From assembly GCA_033763135.1 (NCBI GenBank), contig JANRKY010000294.1:1-64000 (forward strand): a stretch of DNA of 64,000 nucleotides, in the 5' to 3' direction. Position 1 is the stretch's first letter, and every line of letters begins with the position of its first letter. Positions 19,967 through 29,214 of the stretch are shown here, piece after piece. The notes beneath the pieces were generated by a model. The model had not been told where the DNA came from, did no database searches, and saw nothing but the letters and a program-made list of their open reading frames with translations. A program made the position numbers and the translations under genes. This DNA is from DALYLB01 sp033763135. Lineage in GTDB: Bacteria > Acidobacteriota > Blastocatellia > RBC074.

Positions 19967-21384
19967 TTGGAGATGCGTTGATCGAGTTGATTTTTCACCG
20001 GAGGGATCGCTTTCTTATGCGCATCCGCAAGGCGTTGAATTTCGGCGATGACGTCGGGATGCTGCGCCGCGACATTCCATTTTTCCGAGGGGTCCTGATC
20101 GAGATTGTAAAGCTCGGGCGTCGCGTGCGTGACCGCCGGTTCGCCGCCATATTCGGATTTCGTGATGAAATGCGCCTTGAACGAGCCATGCCGCACGGCA
20201 TACAGTTGCGAGCCGCGCCAATAAAACATCGTTTTGCGCGGGCCTCGGCCCTTGCCGTGCAAGACGCCGCTCAAATCGAATCCATCCAACACACGGTCTG
20301 ACGGCGCCGCCGCGCCCGCCAATGCACAGAACGTCGGCAGCAGATCCAGAGTCGAGCCGATGTCGGTGATCACGCCAGGCTTGATCGCGCCGGGCTGCCA
20401 GATGATCGTCGGCTCGCGCATTCCGCCTTCATACGTGCCGCCTTTCGCGCCGCGCAACAGGCCCGCCGACCCGCCTTGTTCATCAAATAACGCCCACGGG
20501 CCGTTGTCGCTGGTGAAAACGACCAGCGTATTTCTGTCGAGCCTCATCTGCCGCAGTGTTTCGAGCAGGCGCCCCACGTTGGCGTCCAGCTCTTCGATCA
20601 CGTCGCCATACAACCCGCGCGCGCTCTTGCCTTCGAACTCTTTCGAACGAAACAGCGGCATGTGCGGCATCGAATGCGCGAGATACAAAAAGAACGGCTT
20701 GTTCCTGTTCGTGCGGATGAACTGGATCGCTTCGTCGGTATAGCGTCTGGTGATCGTGGTCTGATCGGCGGGGCGCTCCAGCACCGTCTCGTTGCGCTGC
20801 AACGGCACGTTCCAATATTCGCGCTTCGGGGTTTTCATCAGATTGATGTATTCCGCCCGGGTGCTGAACTTGAAGGTCGCATCCATATCGTTCGAATAGG
20901 GAATGCCAAAATAGGAATCGAAGCCCTGTCTCATCGGCAGATATTCCGGTTGCCAGCCGAGATGCCATTTGCCGATGGCCGCCGTGGCGTAGCCGCGCGT
21001 TTTCAACGCCTCGGCAATCGTGATCTCGCTCGCGGGCAACCCGCCGGTCGAATTGGGAAAGAGCACGCGATTGGTGTCTGAGAACATGCCCGTGCGAATC
21101 GGCAATCGCCCCGTCAGCAGCGCGGATCGGCTCGGGGTGCAGACCGAGTCGGCGGAATAGAAACTCGTCCAGCGCTGGCCTTCCGCCGCCATCCGATCCA
21201 GATGCGGCGTGCGAATCGTCGGATTGCCGAAACTGCCCAGGTCGCCATAGCCCAGATCGTCGCAAAAGATCACGACGAAGTTCTGCGGTCGCTTGCTGGT
21301 TTGCGCCGTGCCTGGGCCGAACGATGCCGCGCACCCAAGCAGCACCACGATGATTGTCGAGAGGCATTTCATAATGGAACTCAT
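19963..21384 (-). CDS. Exported sulfatase (arylsulfatase family), second of two
   Basis: A 473-aa sulfatase with a signal peptide, PQNFVVIFCDDLGYGDLGSFG (D42, D43), the formylglycine motif CTPSR (C82), GKWHLGW and VVFTSDNGPW. It is only moderately similar to its neighbour, so the two probably act on different sulfate positions of one glycan. GAAGGG at about 21396-21401 precedes ATG 21384. It is second in the operon, 61 bases after the TonB-receptor-like gene and overlapping the next sulfatase by 4 bases. Confidence 0.93.
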   Translation of the reverse strand: MSSIMKCLSTIIVVLLGCAASFGPGTAQTSKRPQNFVVIFCDDLGYGDLGSFGNPTIRTPHLDRMAAEGQRWTSFYSADSVCTPSRSALLTGRLPIRTGMFSDTNRVLFPNSTGGLPASEITIAEALKTRGYATAAIGKWHLGWQPEYLPMRQGFDSYFGIPYSNDMDATFKFSTRAEYINLMKTPKREYWNVPLQRNETVLERPADQTTITRRYTDEAIQFIRTNRNKPFFLYLAHSMPHMPLFRSKEFEGKSARGLYGDVIEELDANVGRLLETLRQMRLDRNTLVVFTSDNGPWALFDEQGGSAGLLRGAKGGTYEGGMREPTIIWQPGAIKPGVITDIGSTLDLLPTFCALAGAAAPSDRVLDGFDLSGVLHGKGRGPRKTMFYWRGSQLYAVRHGSFKAHFITKSEYGGEPAVTHATPELYNLDQDPSEKWNVAAQHPDVIAEIQRLADAHKKAIPPVKNQLDQRISK

Positions 21385-21445
21385 TCTATTGGGCCCTTCT
21401 TTATCTGCGTCTGTTCTTCTCTTCAGGTCGTAGCGATTGCGTTGA

Positions 21446-24400
21446 TCAGTAGATCAGTTTCAGCGCGAATTGCACGACGCGAGGCTGGTTGGATTGCGCG
21501 TTGACCTGGCCGAACGCCGCGCTGCCGAACGCCGTATTCGGCGGGGCGAAGCGCACGGTGTTGGTCAGATTGAAAAATTCCGCGCGAAATTGCAGGCGCA
21601 GGCTTTCATGCAGCGTCGTGTTCTTTACGACTGAAAAATCCACGCCCGCCAGCCCATCGCTGCGCACGCTGCCGAGCGAACGGGGCGCGCTGCCGAACGT
21701 GTACGCCGCCGGCGCCGCAAACGCGGCCGTATTGAACCATCGCGTCAACGTGCGCTCCCCATCCGCCAACACGGGATTGCCCACCAGATTGGGACGCTGC
21801 CCGCCGCCTTGTGCGAAGGTCGTATTCGTGGCGCTCGAAAACGCCAGCGGGCCGCCTGATTGATAGGTGTAGATCGCCGACATCTCCCAGCCATTCAGGA
21901 CCGCTCCGGCAGCGCCGGTGGGATTCAACTTGTGCCCCGGACCGAATGGGAGGGCGTACAGACCATTGACCACCAGCCGATGCGGGGCGTCCAGCGCCGA
22001 CAGCGAACGATCCGCGCGAAGATTGTTGGTGTTCTGGAAGCCGGCGTTGCTCAGCGTTTCGCCCGCAAACCCGCCCGTCGTCAGATCAATCAGTTTTGAA
22101 AAGGTGTACGAACCAGTCAGCGTCAGCCCTTTGCTGAAGCGGCGCTGCAATGACGCGACCATTGCGTGATAGTTCGACGACGCGAACGCGGCGTTCACCG
22201 AGACGACCGAAAGATAATGCGGAAACGGCCGCAGCAATTGCGCGCGCGTAATGTTCGCCGCCGCCAGGGCGCCCGTGGTGATCTGTCCGGCAAAGGGATT
22301 CGGGACGGTCTGCCGAAGCGTGTCGCCGAGCGCCAGCGCCGAATCGGGCAATTGATTCAGCTCCCGGTCCTGCTGCAGCTTCAGGCCGCGATTGCCCGCA
22401 TATCCCACTTCCGCGAGCAGCCCGCCGGGCAGTTCGCGCTGCAGATTCAGGTTCCATTGCGCCGAATAGGACTGGCGAAGATTGCGATCCGTAAAGCGAA
22501 TCGCCTGTCCCAGCAGCGTCGCGGGGCCAAGACGGCTGCCCGTTGGTTGATTGATGCCGGTCGGATACGGATTGTCGAGAAAGTTGAGCGGCGTGACGCC
22601 ATTGAGGCTTGTCACCATCGCGGTTGCCGCCTCAAAGCCCGAGACGCCGAATGCGCCCGACGCGCCGCCGACGCCCGTCATCGCGGCGTAAAAGAGCCCG
22701 CCCCCGCCGCGGATGACGGTCTTGGGCGCGACATTCCAGGCGAAGCCAAAACGCGGCGCAACGTTGTTGCGATCCGGATTCCACTGCTCGCGCGCGTTGC
22801 CGTTGACGCCGACAAACGACAATGCCCCCTTCAGGTTCAGCCCCGCGGCCGTCAACGGCGGCGTTGCGTTGAAATCGAAATTCGTCAGCTGGTTGTATCG
22901 CTCCGTGCGCGGCGATTCGTATTCATACCGGAGGCCGAGATTGAGCGTCAGCTTGTTGGTCAGCTTCCAGTCATCCTGCAGATAGCCGCCGTAATATTTC
23001 ACCTGCATCGCCATGGACGCCGCGCGGCTGTAGCTGCCCGCGCCGATGCCGAGCATGAAGGAGGCAAAGCCAAATCCCGTATTGGCCGCCGCCGCGGCCG
23101 TCGGATTCGGCCCTTGCGTGAAGTTTTGCGCGAACGAGAAATTGATTGCGGTGTCGCCGAATTGCCAATAGTTCGGGCGCAGCAAGCGCGTCTCGCCGCC
23201 GAATTTCAGCGTGTGACGCGAAAGCGTCTTGGTGAGCGAGCCCACCCATGAAGCCGTGTTGTCGCCGAAGCTGATGAGATCGCTGCCGCCCAGCAGGTTC
23301 GCTGTGCCCGCGTTGGGGACGCTGAATGAGCCGCCCATGCCCGCGACCGTGATGGTCGGGAACGATTCGGGAATGAGCTGGGGCTTCAACGCCGCCGGCA
23401 AGCCCAGCGTCGTGATGTCAAAGCCGCTGCTGAACGGGCGGCGATTGTTCTCCAGCCGCGTGAAGCTGAAGAGAAAACTGCCCACCAGCGTCGGCGTGAA
23501 CGTCACGTTGTAATCCAAACCGAAGTTGCGCCGCTTGAAGACCTGTCCGCCGAACGTCGGCGAGGCGATGTTGCCGTAATAGTTCGGGCGACTGATCGGC
23601 GTGTTGTCGTAATTGAAGCGTCCGCTCAGCCGCTGGCGCTCGTTCAACTGATGATCGAGCCGCACGGAGAACGTGTCTTTGCTGATGCGATTGGCCGAGG
23701 AGGTGACGAAGTTGCCGACGGCGGTGTTGGCGTTGCCGGTCGCGTTGGGCAGCGGAATGAAATCGAGCATCTTCGCAAAGACTGGATTGAAGCGATTGCG
23801 CGGAATCACATTGCCGGGAAACGGATCGCGCAGGAATCCGCCCGCCGGATTCGCGCGCGTCGTCGCCGGATCGAAAATCGGAATCACATTGCCCGCCGCG
23901 TTGCGCGTTTGGGAGAAATCGCCCGCCCGTTGCTGAAGCGTCGGCACCGTGCCGACATAGGTGCCGCCCTGCGAAAATCGCACGCCTTCATAACTGCCGA
24001 AAAAGAAGCTGCGATTCTTGCCGTCGTATTTCGCCGGCCCAAACACGCGCTCAGGAAAATCTATCGGGCCGCCAATTGTCGCGCCGAACTGGTTGTACCG
24101 AAACGGCGGCCGTTTCAGTCCTGCGCGATTGCCGAAAAATGTATTGGCGTTGAGCACGTCGTTGCGCAGATAGTCGTATGCGGTGCCGTGGAATTCATTC
24201 GTGCCGGAGCGCGTCACGATGTTGAAAACGCCGCCGCCCGCGCGGCCGTATTGCGCGCTGAAATTGTTCGTCTCGACTTTGAATTCCTGCACGGCGTCGG
24301 GATTCACGAACACGACCGGCTGGTTTTGCGCGGCGGCGGTGTTGGGCGCGCCATCGAGCAGATATTCGTTCTGATTGCCGCGTGCGCCGTTGATGGAAAC

Positions 24401-24946
24401 GAAGGACTGGCTGATCTGGTCCACGGGCAGATCGTTCAAGCCCGCCGAGGGGCGCGCGCCGGGCACGAGCGCCACGAGCGAGTACGGATTGCGCCCGAGC
24501 AGCGGCAGATTCTGGATGCGCTGCTGGTCGACAACCTTGCCGAGCGAAGAGGTTTCGGTCTCCAGCGCGGCGGTTGCGGCGGCGGCGATATTCACCGTCT
24601 CGGATACCGCGCCCGTTTCCAGGGTGTAATCCAACCGCGCGACCTGCTCGACCTGCAGGACGACGCCGCTTTGGACGAGCGGCTTGAACCCGCTTTTCTG
24701 CAGGGTGATCTGATACTGCCCCGGCTGCAGCAACGGCACGGTGAAGAAGCCATCGTCGTTCGTGACCGCTTCGCGTTTGAAGCCGTTGCCGACATTGGTC
24801 ACCGTCACCTTGGTGTCCGGCACAACGGCTCCGGCCTGATCGGTGACGCGCCCGGTGACTTGCGCGGTCTGGGCAAGCGCGGGAAGCGCGAGGGCGAAAA
24901 ACAACGTAACGAGAAAAACGCCGCGTGACCTGGATGGTTGCTTCAT
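21446..24946 (-). CDS. TonB-dependent receptor-like protein heading a sulfatase/sialidase operon
   Basis: A 1166-aa predicted outer-membrane receptor. A signal peptide (ending ALAQ) leads into a carboxypeptidase-regulatory domain (about 28-110: VTGRVTDQAGAVVPDTKVTV, then VPLLQPGQYQITLQKSGF). A plug-like region follows (IQNLPLLGRNPYSLVALVPG, then SINGARGNQNEYLLDGAPN and GGGVFNIVTRSGTNEFHGT), then a long barrel ending VVQFALKLIY. It is first in the operon with two sulfatases and a sialidase, so it probably imports or captures a sulfated, sialylated oligosaccharide. No SusD-like partner is seen, as is usual for this Acidobacterial type. GGAG lies just upstream of ATG 24946 and a possible promoter at 25087-25114. 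Confidence 0.92.
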   Translation of the reverse strand: MKQPSRSRGVFLVTLFFALALPALAQTAQVTGRVTDQAGAVVPDTKVTVTNVGNGFKREAVTNDDGFFTVPLLQPGQYQITLQKSGFKPLVQSGVVLQVEQVARLDYTLETGAVSETVNIAAAATAALETETSSLGKVVDQQRIQNLPLLGRNPYSLVALVPGARPSAGLNDLPVDQISQSFVSINGARGNQNEYLLDGAPNTAAAQNQPVVFVNPDAVQEFKVETNNFSAQYGRAGGGVFNIVTRSGTNEFHGTAYDYLRNDVLNANTFFGNRAGLKRPPFRYNQFGATIGGPIDFPERVFGPAKYDGKNRSFFFGSYEGVRFSQGGTYVGTVPTLQQRAGDFSQTRNAAGNVIPIFDPATTRANPAGGFLRDPFPGNVIPRNRFNPVFAKMLDFIPLPNATGNANTAVGNFVTSSANRISKDTFSVRLDHQLNERQRLSGRFNYDNTPISRPNYYGNIASPTFGGQVFKRRNFGLDYNVTFTPTLVGSFLFSFTRLENNRRPFSSGFDITTLGLPAALKPQLIPESFPTITVAGMGGSFSVPNAGTANLLGGSDLISFGDNTASWVGSLTKTLSRHTLKFGGETRLLRPNYWQFGDTAINFSFAQNFTQGPNPTAAAAANTGFGFASFMLGIGAGSYSRAASMAMQVKYYGGYLQDDWKLTNKLTLNLGLRYEYESPRTERYNQLTNFDFNATPPLTAAGLNLKGALSFVGVNGNAREQWNPDRNNVAPRFGFAWNVAPKTVIRGGGGLFYAAMTGVGGASGAFGVSGFEAATAMVTSLNGVTPLNFLDNPYPTGINQPTGSRLGPATLLGQAIRFTDRNLRQSYSAQWNLNLQRELPGGLLAEVGYAGNRGLKLQQDRELNQLPDSALALGDTLRQTVPNPFAGQITTGALAAANITRAQLLRPFPHYLSVVSVNAAFASSNYHAMVASLQRRFSKGLTLTGSYTFSKLIDLTTGGFAGETLSNAGFQNTNNLRADRSLSALDAPHRLVVNGLYALPFGPGHKLNPTGAAGAVLNGWEMSAIYTYQSGGPLAFSSATNTTFAQGGGQRPNLVGNPVLADGERTLTRWFNTAAFAAPAAYTFGSAPRSLGSVRSDGLAGVDFSVVKNTTLHESLRLQFRAEFFNLTNTVRFAPPNTAFGSAAFGQVNAQSNQPRVVQFALKLIY

Positions 24947-25086
24947 GGAGGGGCTCCTGGGTTGTCACATTTGATTGGCAAGCGTCTGCTCAAAGCTTCG
25001 CAACGCGCGTTCCCATTGCGTGAACGCGGTCAGCATCCGCTGTGCGACTTGTTGTGGAGATGCGCCGCTGTTGCCGGCAGGCACAC

Positions 25087-25114
25087 TATATAGCGGACTC
25101 CGAAATTTAGACAA
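25087..25114 (-). promoter_or_regulatory. Candidate sigma-70 promoter for the sulfatase/sialidase operon
   Basis: Reading the minus strand: TTGTCT (25114-25109), 16 bases, TATATA (25092-25087). This would give a leader of about 135 bases before the receptor ATG at 24946. The match is moderate. The rest of the 343-base divergent gap (24947-25289) shows no gene or clear plus-strand promoter. Confidence 0.35.
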
Positions 25115-25289
25115 CAAAACCGGGCTGAATACGAGAATGGCGCGCACCGATTTTCCGCTCCGCCGGAAATATTTTCGCCGGATGATAATATCCGCTGTTC
25201 CGCTTCGTTTTCCTCAGTTGATGCGGCGGCAACGGCTCCAGCCGGATGTCGCATCGCGGCTGAATCGCTGATGATCAGAAGGAGAGAGT

Positions 25290-26708
25290 ATGAAATTCAA
25301 ATTTCGCGTCGCCCCGCACCGGGTTGCGCGGTGGTCTTTCGCGTTTGTTCTGTTGTGTTTGACGGGCGTCTCCGCTGTCGCCGATGGCGTGGATGACTAT
25401 GTGCAAAAGCTGATGGCGAGTCGCCATATTCCGGGCGCGTCGGTCGCCGTGATAAAAGACGGAAAGCCGGTGCTGCTCAAGGGGTACGGGCAGGCGAATG
25501 TCGAACTCGGCGTGATGGCGACGGAAAATACGGCATATCAACTGGCTTCGGTGACGAAACAGTTTACCGCCACCGCGATCATGATGCTGGCTGAAGACGG
25601 CAAGCTTGCGCTCGACGACAGACTGCCGAAGTTTTTCGATCGGTTGCCCGCCGCGTGGAGCAATGTCACGGTGCGGCAATTGCTCAACCACACGTCCGGC
25701 ATCAGGAGCTATACGAATCTGCCCGATTTCGACAAAACGCTGCGGCAGGATTTCAGCAAAGAGGCCATTCTCAAGATGTCGGCCGACGCGCCGGTCGAGT
25801 TCGCGCCGGGGGAGAAATACAACTACAACAACACGGGCTATTATCTGCTGGGGATGATCATCGAGAAAGCGTCGGGCAAGGAGTATGGCGCGTTTTTGAC
25901 GGAGCGCATCTTCCAGCCGCTCGGGATGACCGCGACGCGCCTGAACGATTTGCGCGACGTCATCAACGGGCGCGCCGCCGGCTATGCCTGGGAAGCCGGC
26001 AGACTGCGCAACGGCGAATACGTCAGTCCGACGCAGCCCTTTTCGGCGGGGGCGCTGATCTCGACCGTCGTGGATATGGCGAAATGGGACGCGGCGCTCT
26101 ACACGGACAAACTGCTCAAGCGCGCGAGCCTGGAGCAGATGTGGACGCCGGAGAAATTGAACGACGGGAAGCCGCTCGCCTATGGGTATGGTTGGGGCGT
26201 GGACATCTATCGCACGCGCAAACGAATCAGCCACGGCGGCGGCATCAACGGCTTCTCGACCTTCATCGCGCGGTTCGTGGACGACAAGCTCACCGTCGTC
26301 GTGCTGACCAATTCTGAGAGCGGCGACGCGGGCGCGCTGGCAAACGGCATTGCGGAATTCTACATCCCTGCGCTGGCTGAAAACGCGCCCAAAGCCATCG
26401 CCGACAACGATCCGAAACTGACCGCCTTTTTGAAAGAGGTCATCGCCAGCCTTGCCAACGGCGAAGGCAATCCCGACTGGTTTACGCCCGAAGCGCGCGC
26501 GATGCTCTTTCCCGATCGGATCAGGCAGGGCAGGCAGATGATGGGTGCGCACGGGCCCTTGAACGCCTTTGAGTTGCAGGAAGACCGCACGGAGAGCGGC
26601 GTGCGGCGGCGCGCTTACAAAGCCGTCTTCGGCGACTTCGCCTTGCGTTGCGGATTCACGCTCGCGGCCGACGGCAAGATCGCGGGCGTCGGGATGCGTC
26701 CGCTGTAA
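25290..26708 (+). CDS. Exported serine hydrolase, beta-lactamase/penicillin-binding-protein-like fold
   Basis: A 472-aa exported protein of the class C beta-lactamase-like (PF00144-type) group. The signal peptide covers about 1-31. The three catalytic motifs are present: SVTK with nucleophile S87, YNN at 179-181, and HGGG in RISHGGGINGF. Downstream lies an extra domain of about 120 residues with no recognised motif. Members include esterases, D-amino-acid peptidases and lactamases, so substrate is open. AGGAGAG precedes the ATG. It is transcribed away from the sulfatase operon and stands alone. Confidence 0.88.
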   Translation: MKFKFRVAPHRVARWSFAFVLLCLTGVSAVADGVDDYVQKLMASRHIPGASVAVIKDGKPVLLKGYGQANVELGVMATENTAYQLASVTKQFTATAIMMLAEDGKLALDDRLPKFFDRLPAAWSNVTVRQLLNHTSGIRSYTNLPDFDKTLRQDFSKEAILKMSADAPVEFAPGEKYNYNNTGYYLLGMIIEKASGKEYGAFLTERIFQPLGMTATRLNDLRDVINGRAAGYAWEAGRLRNGEYVSPTQPFSAGALISTVVDMAKWDAALYTDKLLKRASLEQMWTPEKLNDGKPLAYGYGWGVDIYRTRKRISHGGGINGFSTFIARFVDDKLTVVVLTNSESGDAGALANGIAEFYIPALAENAPKAIADNDPKLTAFLKEVIASLANGEGNPDWFTPEARAMLFPDRIRQGRQMMGAHGPLNAFELQEDRTESGVRRRAYKAVFGDFALRCGFTLAADGKIAGVGMRPL

Positions 26709-26778
26709 GCCGCCAAACGGATTGGCCTGAAGTCGAGTTCAGTTGTTGCGCGGCAGAATTGAATTCCTGGCACATCTC

Positions 26779-26816
26779 GCCCAGCGCCACGCGAAATAGC
26801 GCGCATGGCGCTGGGC
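26779..26816. terminator. Hairpin between the serine hydrolase and the ECF fragment
   Basis: Perfect 11-bp inverted repeat GCCCAGCGCCA (26779-26789) and TGGCGCTGGGC (26806-26816), with further CGCG pairing in the loop. It lies between two convergent coding regions. No clean T-run is seen directly after it. Confidence 0.4.
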
Positions 26817-26860
26817 GTGGGCGCCACCTTGAATTTTTCCAGGTCAAGCCCGCGTCGGCG

Positions 26861-27109
26861 TCATGACGGCGCCAGTTGCAGATACAGCCAGGCGCGCGCC
26901 TGCCGCCAGTCGCTATGGACCGTGCTGGGCGATACCTGCAACACCGCGGCGGTCTCTTCCACGCTCAGGCCGCCGAAATAGCGCAGTTCGACGACCCGAC
27001 TCTGCCGCGCGTCGAGCGCCGCCAGCCGGTCCAGGGCCTCGTCGAGCGCGATGATCTCCGCGGCCTGCTCCTCCGCCTGCTCCATGGCCTGGCTGAGCGA
27101 TAGGTGCAC
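26861..27109 (-). pseudogene. Fragment of an ECF sigma factor, region 4 only
   Basis: Reads ALDEALDRLAALDARQSRVV, LRYFGGLSVEETAAVLQVSP and STVHSDWRQARAWLYLQL, which is the region 4 helix-turn-helix of the ECF type common in Acidobacteriota. The normal protein is about 190 aa; here region 2 is missing. Translating the same frame upstream of 27109 gives nothing like region 2, and the DNA becomes AT-rich and non-coding by about 27180. The short product (up to 82 aa from GTG 27109, or 74 aa from ATG 27085) might still bind DNA, but it is more likely a decayed gene. Confidence 0.6.
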
Positions 27110-27341
27110 CGCGCCAGCGCTCCGGTTGTCGCTTTCCCGCCCGGGCTCACTTCCATCATCCTGAAAAAGATTCTGAATCTCCGCGAAAAAAAATCGGATC
27201 GGCTGAAGTTTTTCGGTTTGCGCTACGCGATTACTGATGAGAGGGAATATGCGAGTCTCCCGCGATCGTCGTGAACGCTTTCGGAGGCGAAATCCCTTTC
27301 ATTAGTCGGCGTACGGCAAATTTTTAATCAAGGAGCATCCC

Positions 27342-27590
27342 ATGGACGATTCAATCATGGATGGAGGATTTCAGTCGAGCTGGATGGAGTTGATTGCGTG
27401 GCTGGATTGGTTGCAGCCCTTTCTGTATTGCCTGCTGGGGATCGTCGTCGTCTGTCTGCTGCTGGCCCTGCTCGATCTGGCGTTCCTGTGCTGGAAGGGA
27501 TTTCGCTCTCCACAGGCGCAACGAACACGCAACGACCACAAGAAGGCGGCGCCGGCGAGCGAGGTCGGGGAGGCCTCTCAGGCTGCGTGA
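27342..27590 (+). CDS. Small single-span membrane protein of unknown function
   Basis: An 82-aa protein with one strong membrane segment (WLQPFLYCLLGIVVVCLLLA, about 24-49) and a basic, cytoplasmic-looking tail rich in R, K and A. An ideal GGAG at 27332-27335, 6 bases before the ATG, supports expression. I know of no family. It lies beside the ECF sigma fragment in the opposite orientation, so a link with an old ECF/anti-sigma locus is possible but unproved. Confidence 0.55.
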   Translation: MDDSIMDGGFQSSWMELIAWLDWLQPFLYCLLGIVVVCLLLALLDLAFLCWKGFRSPQAQRTRNDHKKAAPASEVGEASQAA

Positions 27591-27914
27591 ATTATTTCAT
27601 TCGTTTCCGAGGGAGAGTCCGGCGCTTTTACGTTGGTGTAAGATGATTGGAGATGGTCGACCTCCAACTGGAGCGCGGCGCGAACCTGAAACTGAAAACC
27701 ACAGCGGGCTGGATGGCGCTGACCACGGCGTGCGGCGGGGGATTTGATGCTATAACGCTCTTCGCCGTCGCGCGAGGCCGCGCGTGGTTGTGAGATTCCT
27801 GAACTGCTCGCACATCGATTCTCCTTCTGCGGGTGAGGTCGCATTCATTTGCAACGCGCTATAACCCGCTTCACAGTGACTTCAATCATGTCACGAACAT
27901 ACAGGCAGCAGCAT
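27591..27914. other. Intergenic region before the phosphotriesterase-like gene
   Basis: About 320 bases without a supported gene. Short minus-strand open frames have no domain-like content. No strong hairpin or repeat was found, and the promoter of the next gene could not be placed. Confidence 0.4.
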
Positions 27915-28928
27915 ATGCAGAGACGCGAATTTATCGTCAGAAGCGCATTGGCGATGGCTGGATGCGCAATTCAAACCGTTGCGGCGCCGCGCGCCAAGGT
28001 GATGACCGTGCGAGGGCAGATGACTGCGGCGTCGCTCGGGGCCGTGTTGATGCACGAGCATGTGATGGTGGATTTTATCGGCGCGGACAAGGTCGATCCG
28101 AACCGGTACAATCGCGATGAAGTCTTTCGCACCGCCTTGCCATTCCTGCAACAAGCCGCACAAAACGGCGTCAAAACCCTGGTTGAATGCACACCCGCGT
28201 GGTTGGGGCGTGATCCCGAGTTGCTGCGTCGATTGGCGGCGGCAAGCAAACTGAACATCATTACGAACACGGGCTACTATGGCGCGGCAAACGATAAATT
28301 TGTCCCCGCGCACGCCTATCAGGAATCCGCCGAACAATTGGCCGATCGTTGGACTAAGGAATTCCGTGTCGGCATTGACGGTACAGGCATCAAACCCGGC
28401 ATCATCAAAATCGGCGTGGATTCGGGCCCGTTGTCAGAGATTGACGCGAAACTGGTGAAGGCCGCCGCGCTGACGCATTTGCAAACAGGGTTGACGATTG
28501 GCGCGCACACGGGCAATGGCGTAGCGGCGATGGCGCAACTGGATTTGCTCGACAGCCTCGGCGTTGATCCGGGCGCGTTTATCTGGATTCACGCACAGAA
28601 CGAAAAAGACCCTGCGGTGCATCGTCGCGCGGCAGCGCGCGGTTGCTGGGTCGAATTCGACGGCATCCATCCGAACAGCGCCGCCAGACACGCGGAGTAT
28701 GTGATGAATCTGGCGCAACACAATCTGCTCGGTCGCGCGCTGGTTTCGATGGATGCAGGCTGGTATCACGTCGGCGAACCGAACGGCGGCACTTATCGAG
28801 ACTATGACAGTCTTTTTACTGATTTCCTGCCGATGTTGAAAAAGCGGCTAAACCCGAAGCAAATTCAGCAATTGTTGAACGGAAATCCGCAACAGGCTTT
28901 GAGTTTGGGGATCAGGCGCGCGAAATAA
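27915..28928 (+). CDS. Exported phosphotriesterase-family metal hydrolase (lactonase-like)
   Basis: A 337-aa amidohydrolase-superfamily enzyme. The full binuclear metal site of the phosphotriesterase family is visible: H47 and H49 in LMHEHVMVDF, the bridging lysine K165 in GIIKIGVDSG, H198 in IGAHTGNG, H226 in IHAQNE and D280 in VSMDAGW. Family members hydrolyse lactones or organophosphates; most bacterial ones are lactonases. The N-terminus (MQRREFIVRSALAMAGCA) looks like a Tat or lipoprotein signal, so the enzyme is probably exported. ATG 27915 begins that signal; an earlier in-frame ATG would bury it. Confidence 0.88.
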   Translation: MQRREFIVRSALAMAGCAIQTVAAPRAKVMTVRGQMTAASLGAVLMHEHVMVDFIGADKVDPNRYNRDEVFRTALPFLQQAAQNGVKTLVECTPAWLGRDPELLRRLAAASKLNIITNTGYYGAANDKFVPAHAYQESAEQLADRWTKEFRVGIDGTGIKPGIIKIGVDSGPLSEIDAKLVKAAALTHLQTGLTIGAHTGNGVAAMAQLDLLDSLGVDPGAFIWIHAQNEKDPAVHRRAAARGCWVEFDGIHPNSAARHAEYVMNLAQHNLLGRALVSMDAGWYHVGEPNGGTYRDYDSLFTDFLPMLKKRLNPKQIQQLLNGNPQQALSLGIRRAK

Positions 28929-28951
28929 CGCCGGTTGCATTCATCGTATTG

Positions 28952-29182
28952 ATCGTCGTTTCGGCCAGCGGCATGGGATTCAAGGAAATGGTTTTGCCAC
29001 GAAGAAACGAAGAACACGAAGAAAATCGGGAGAACATCTTCCTGTTCTTCGTTTTTTCGTGGTGAATTTTCTTGCGCTTGTCAGCCCGCTGGCCGAAACG
29101 ATGGGGGGAGATCGGCCATAGAGCCACAGAGGCGCGGAGAAAGTCGGAAAACAGAGTCGTCTCCGTTATCGGCTCTGTGGCT
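28952..29182. repeat. Compound palindromic intergenic repeat (family C)
   Basis: Outer arms ATCGTCGTTTCGGCCAGCGG (from 28952) and CCGCTGGCCGAAACGAT (to 29102) enclose a second inverted repeat built from CACGAAG-type units (CCACGAAGAAACGAAG and CTTCGTTTTTTCGTGG). A further hairpin, AGCCACAGAG with CTCTGTGGCT, follows to 29182. The GATCGTCGTTTCGGCC and CACAGAGGC words recur at 57884-58125 and one arm at 7741-7803. Confidence 0.8.
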
Positions 29183-29214
29183 AAACTCAAACTCAAAACG
29201 GAGGTGGGGACTAT

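Noticed and set aside
24965..25147. Sixty-residue minus-strand frame upstream of the second receptor gene
   Set aside because: No ribosome site or domain, and it covers the likely leader of the receptor gene.
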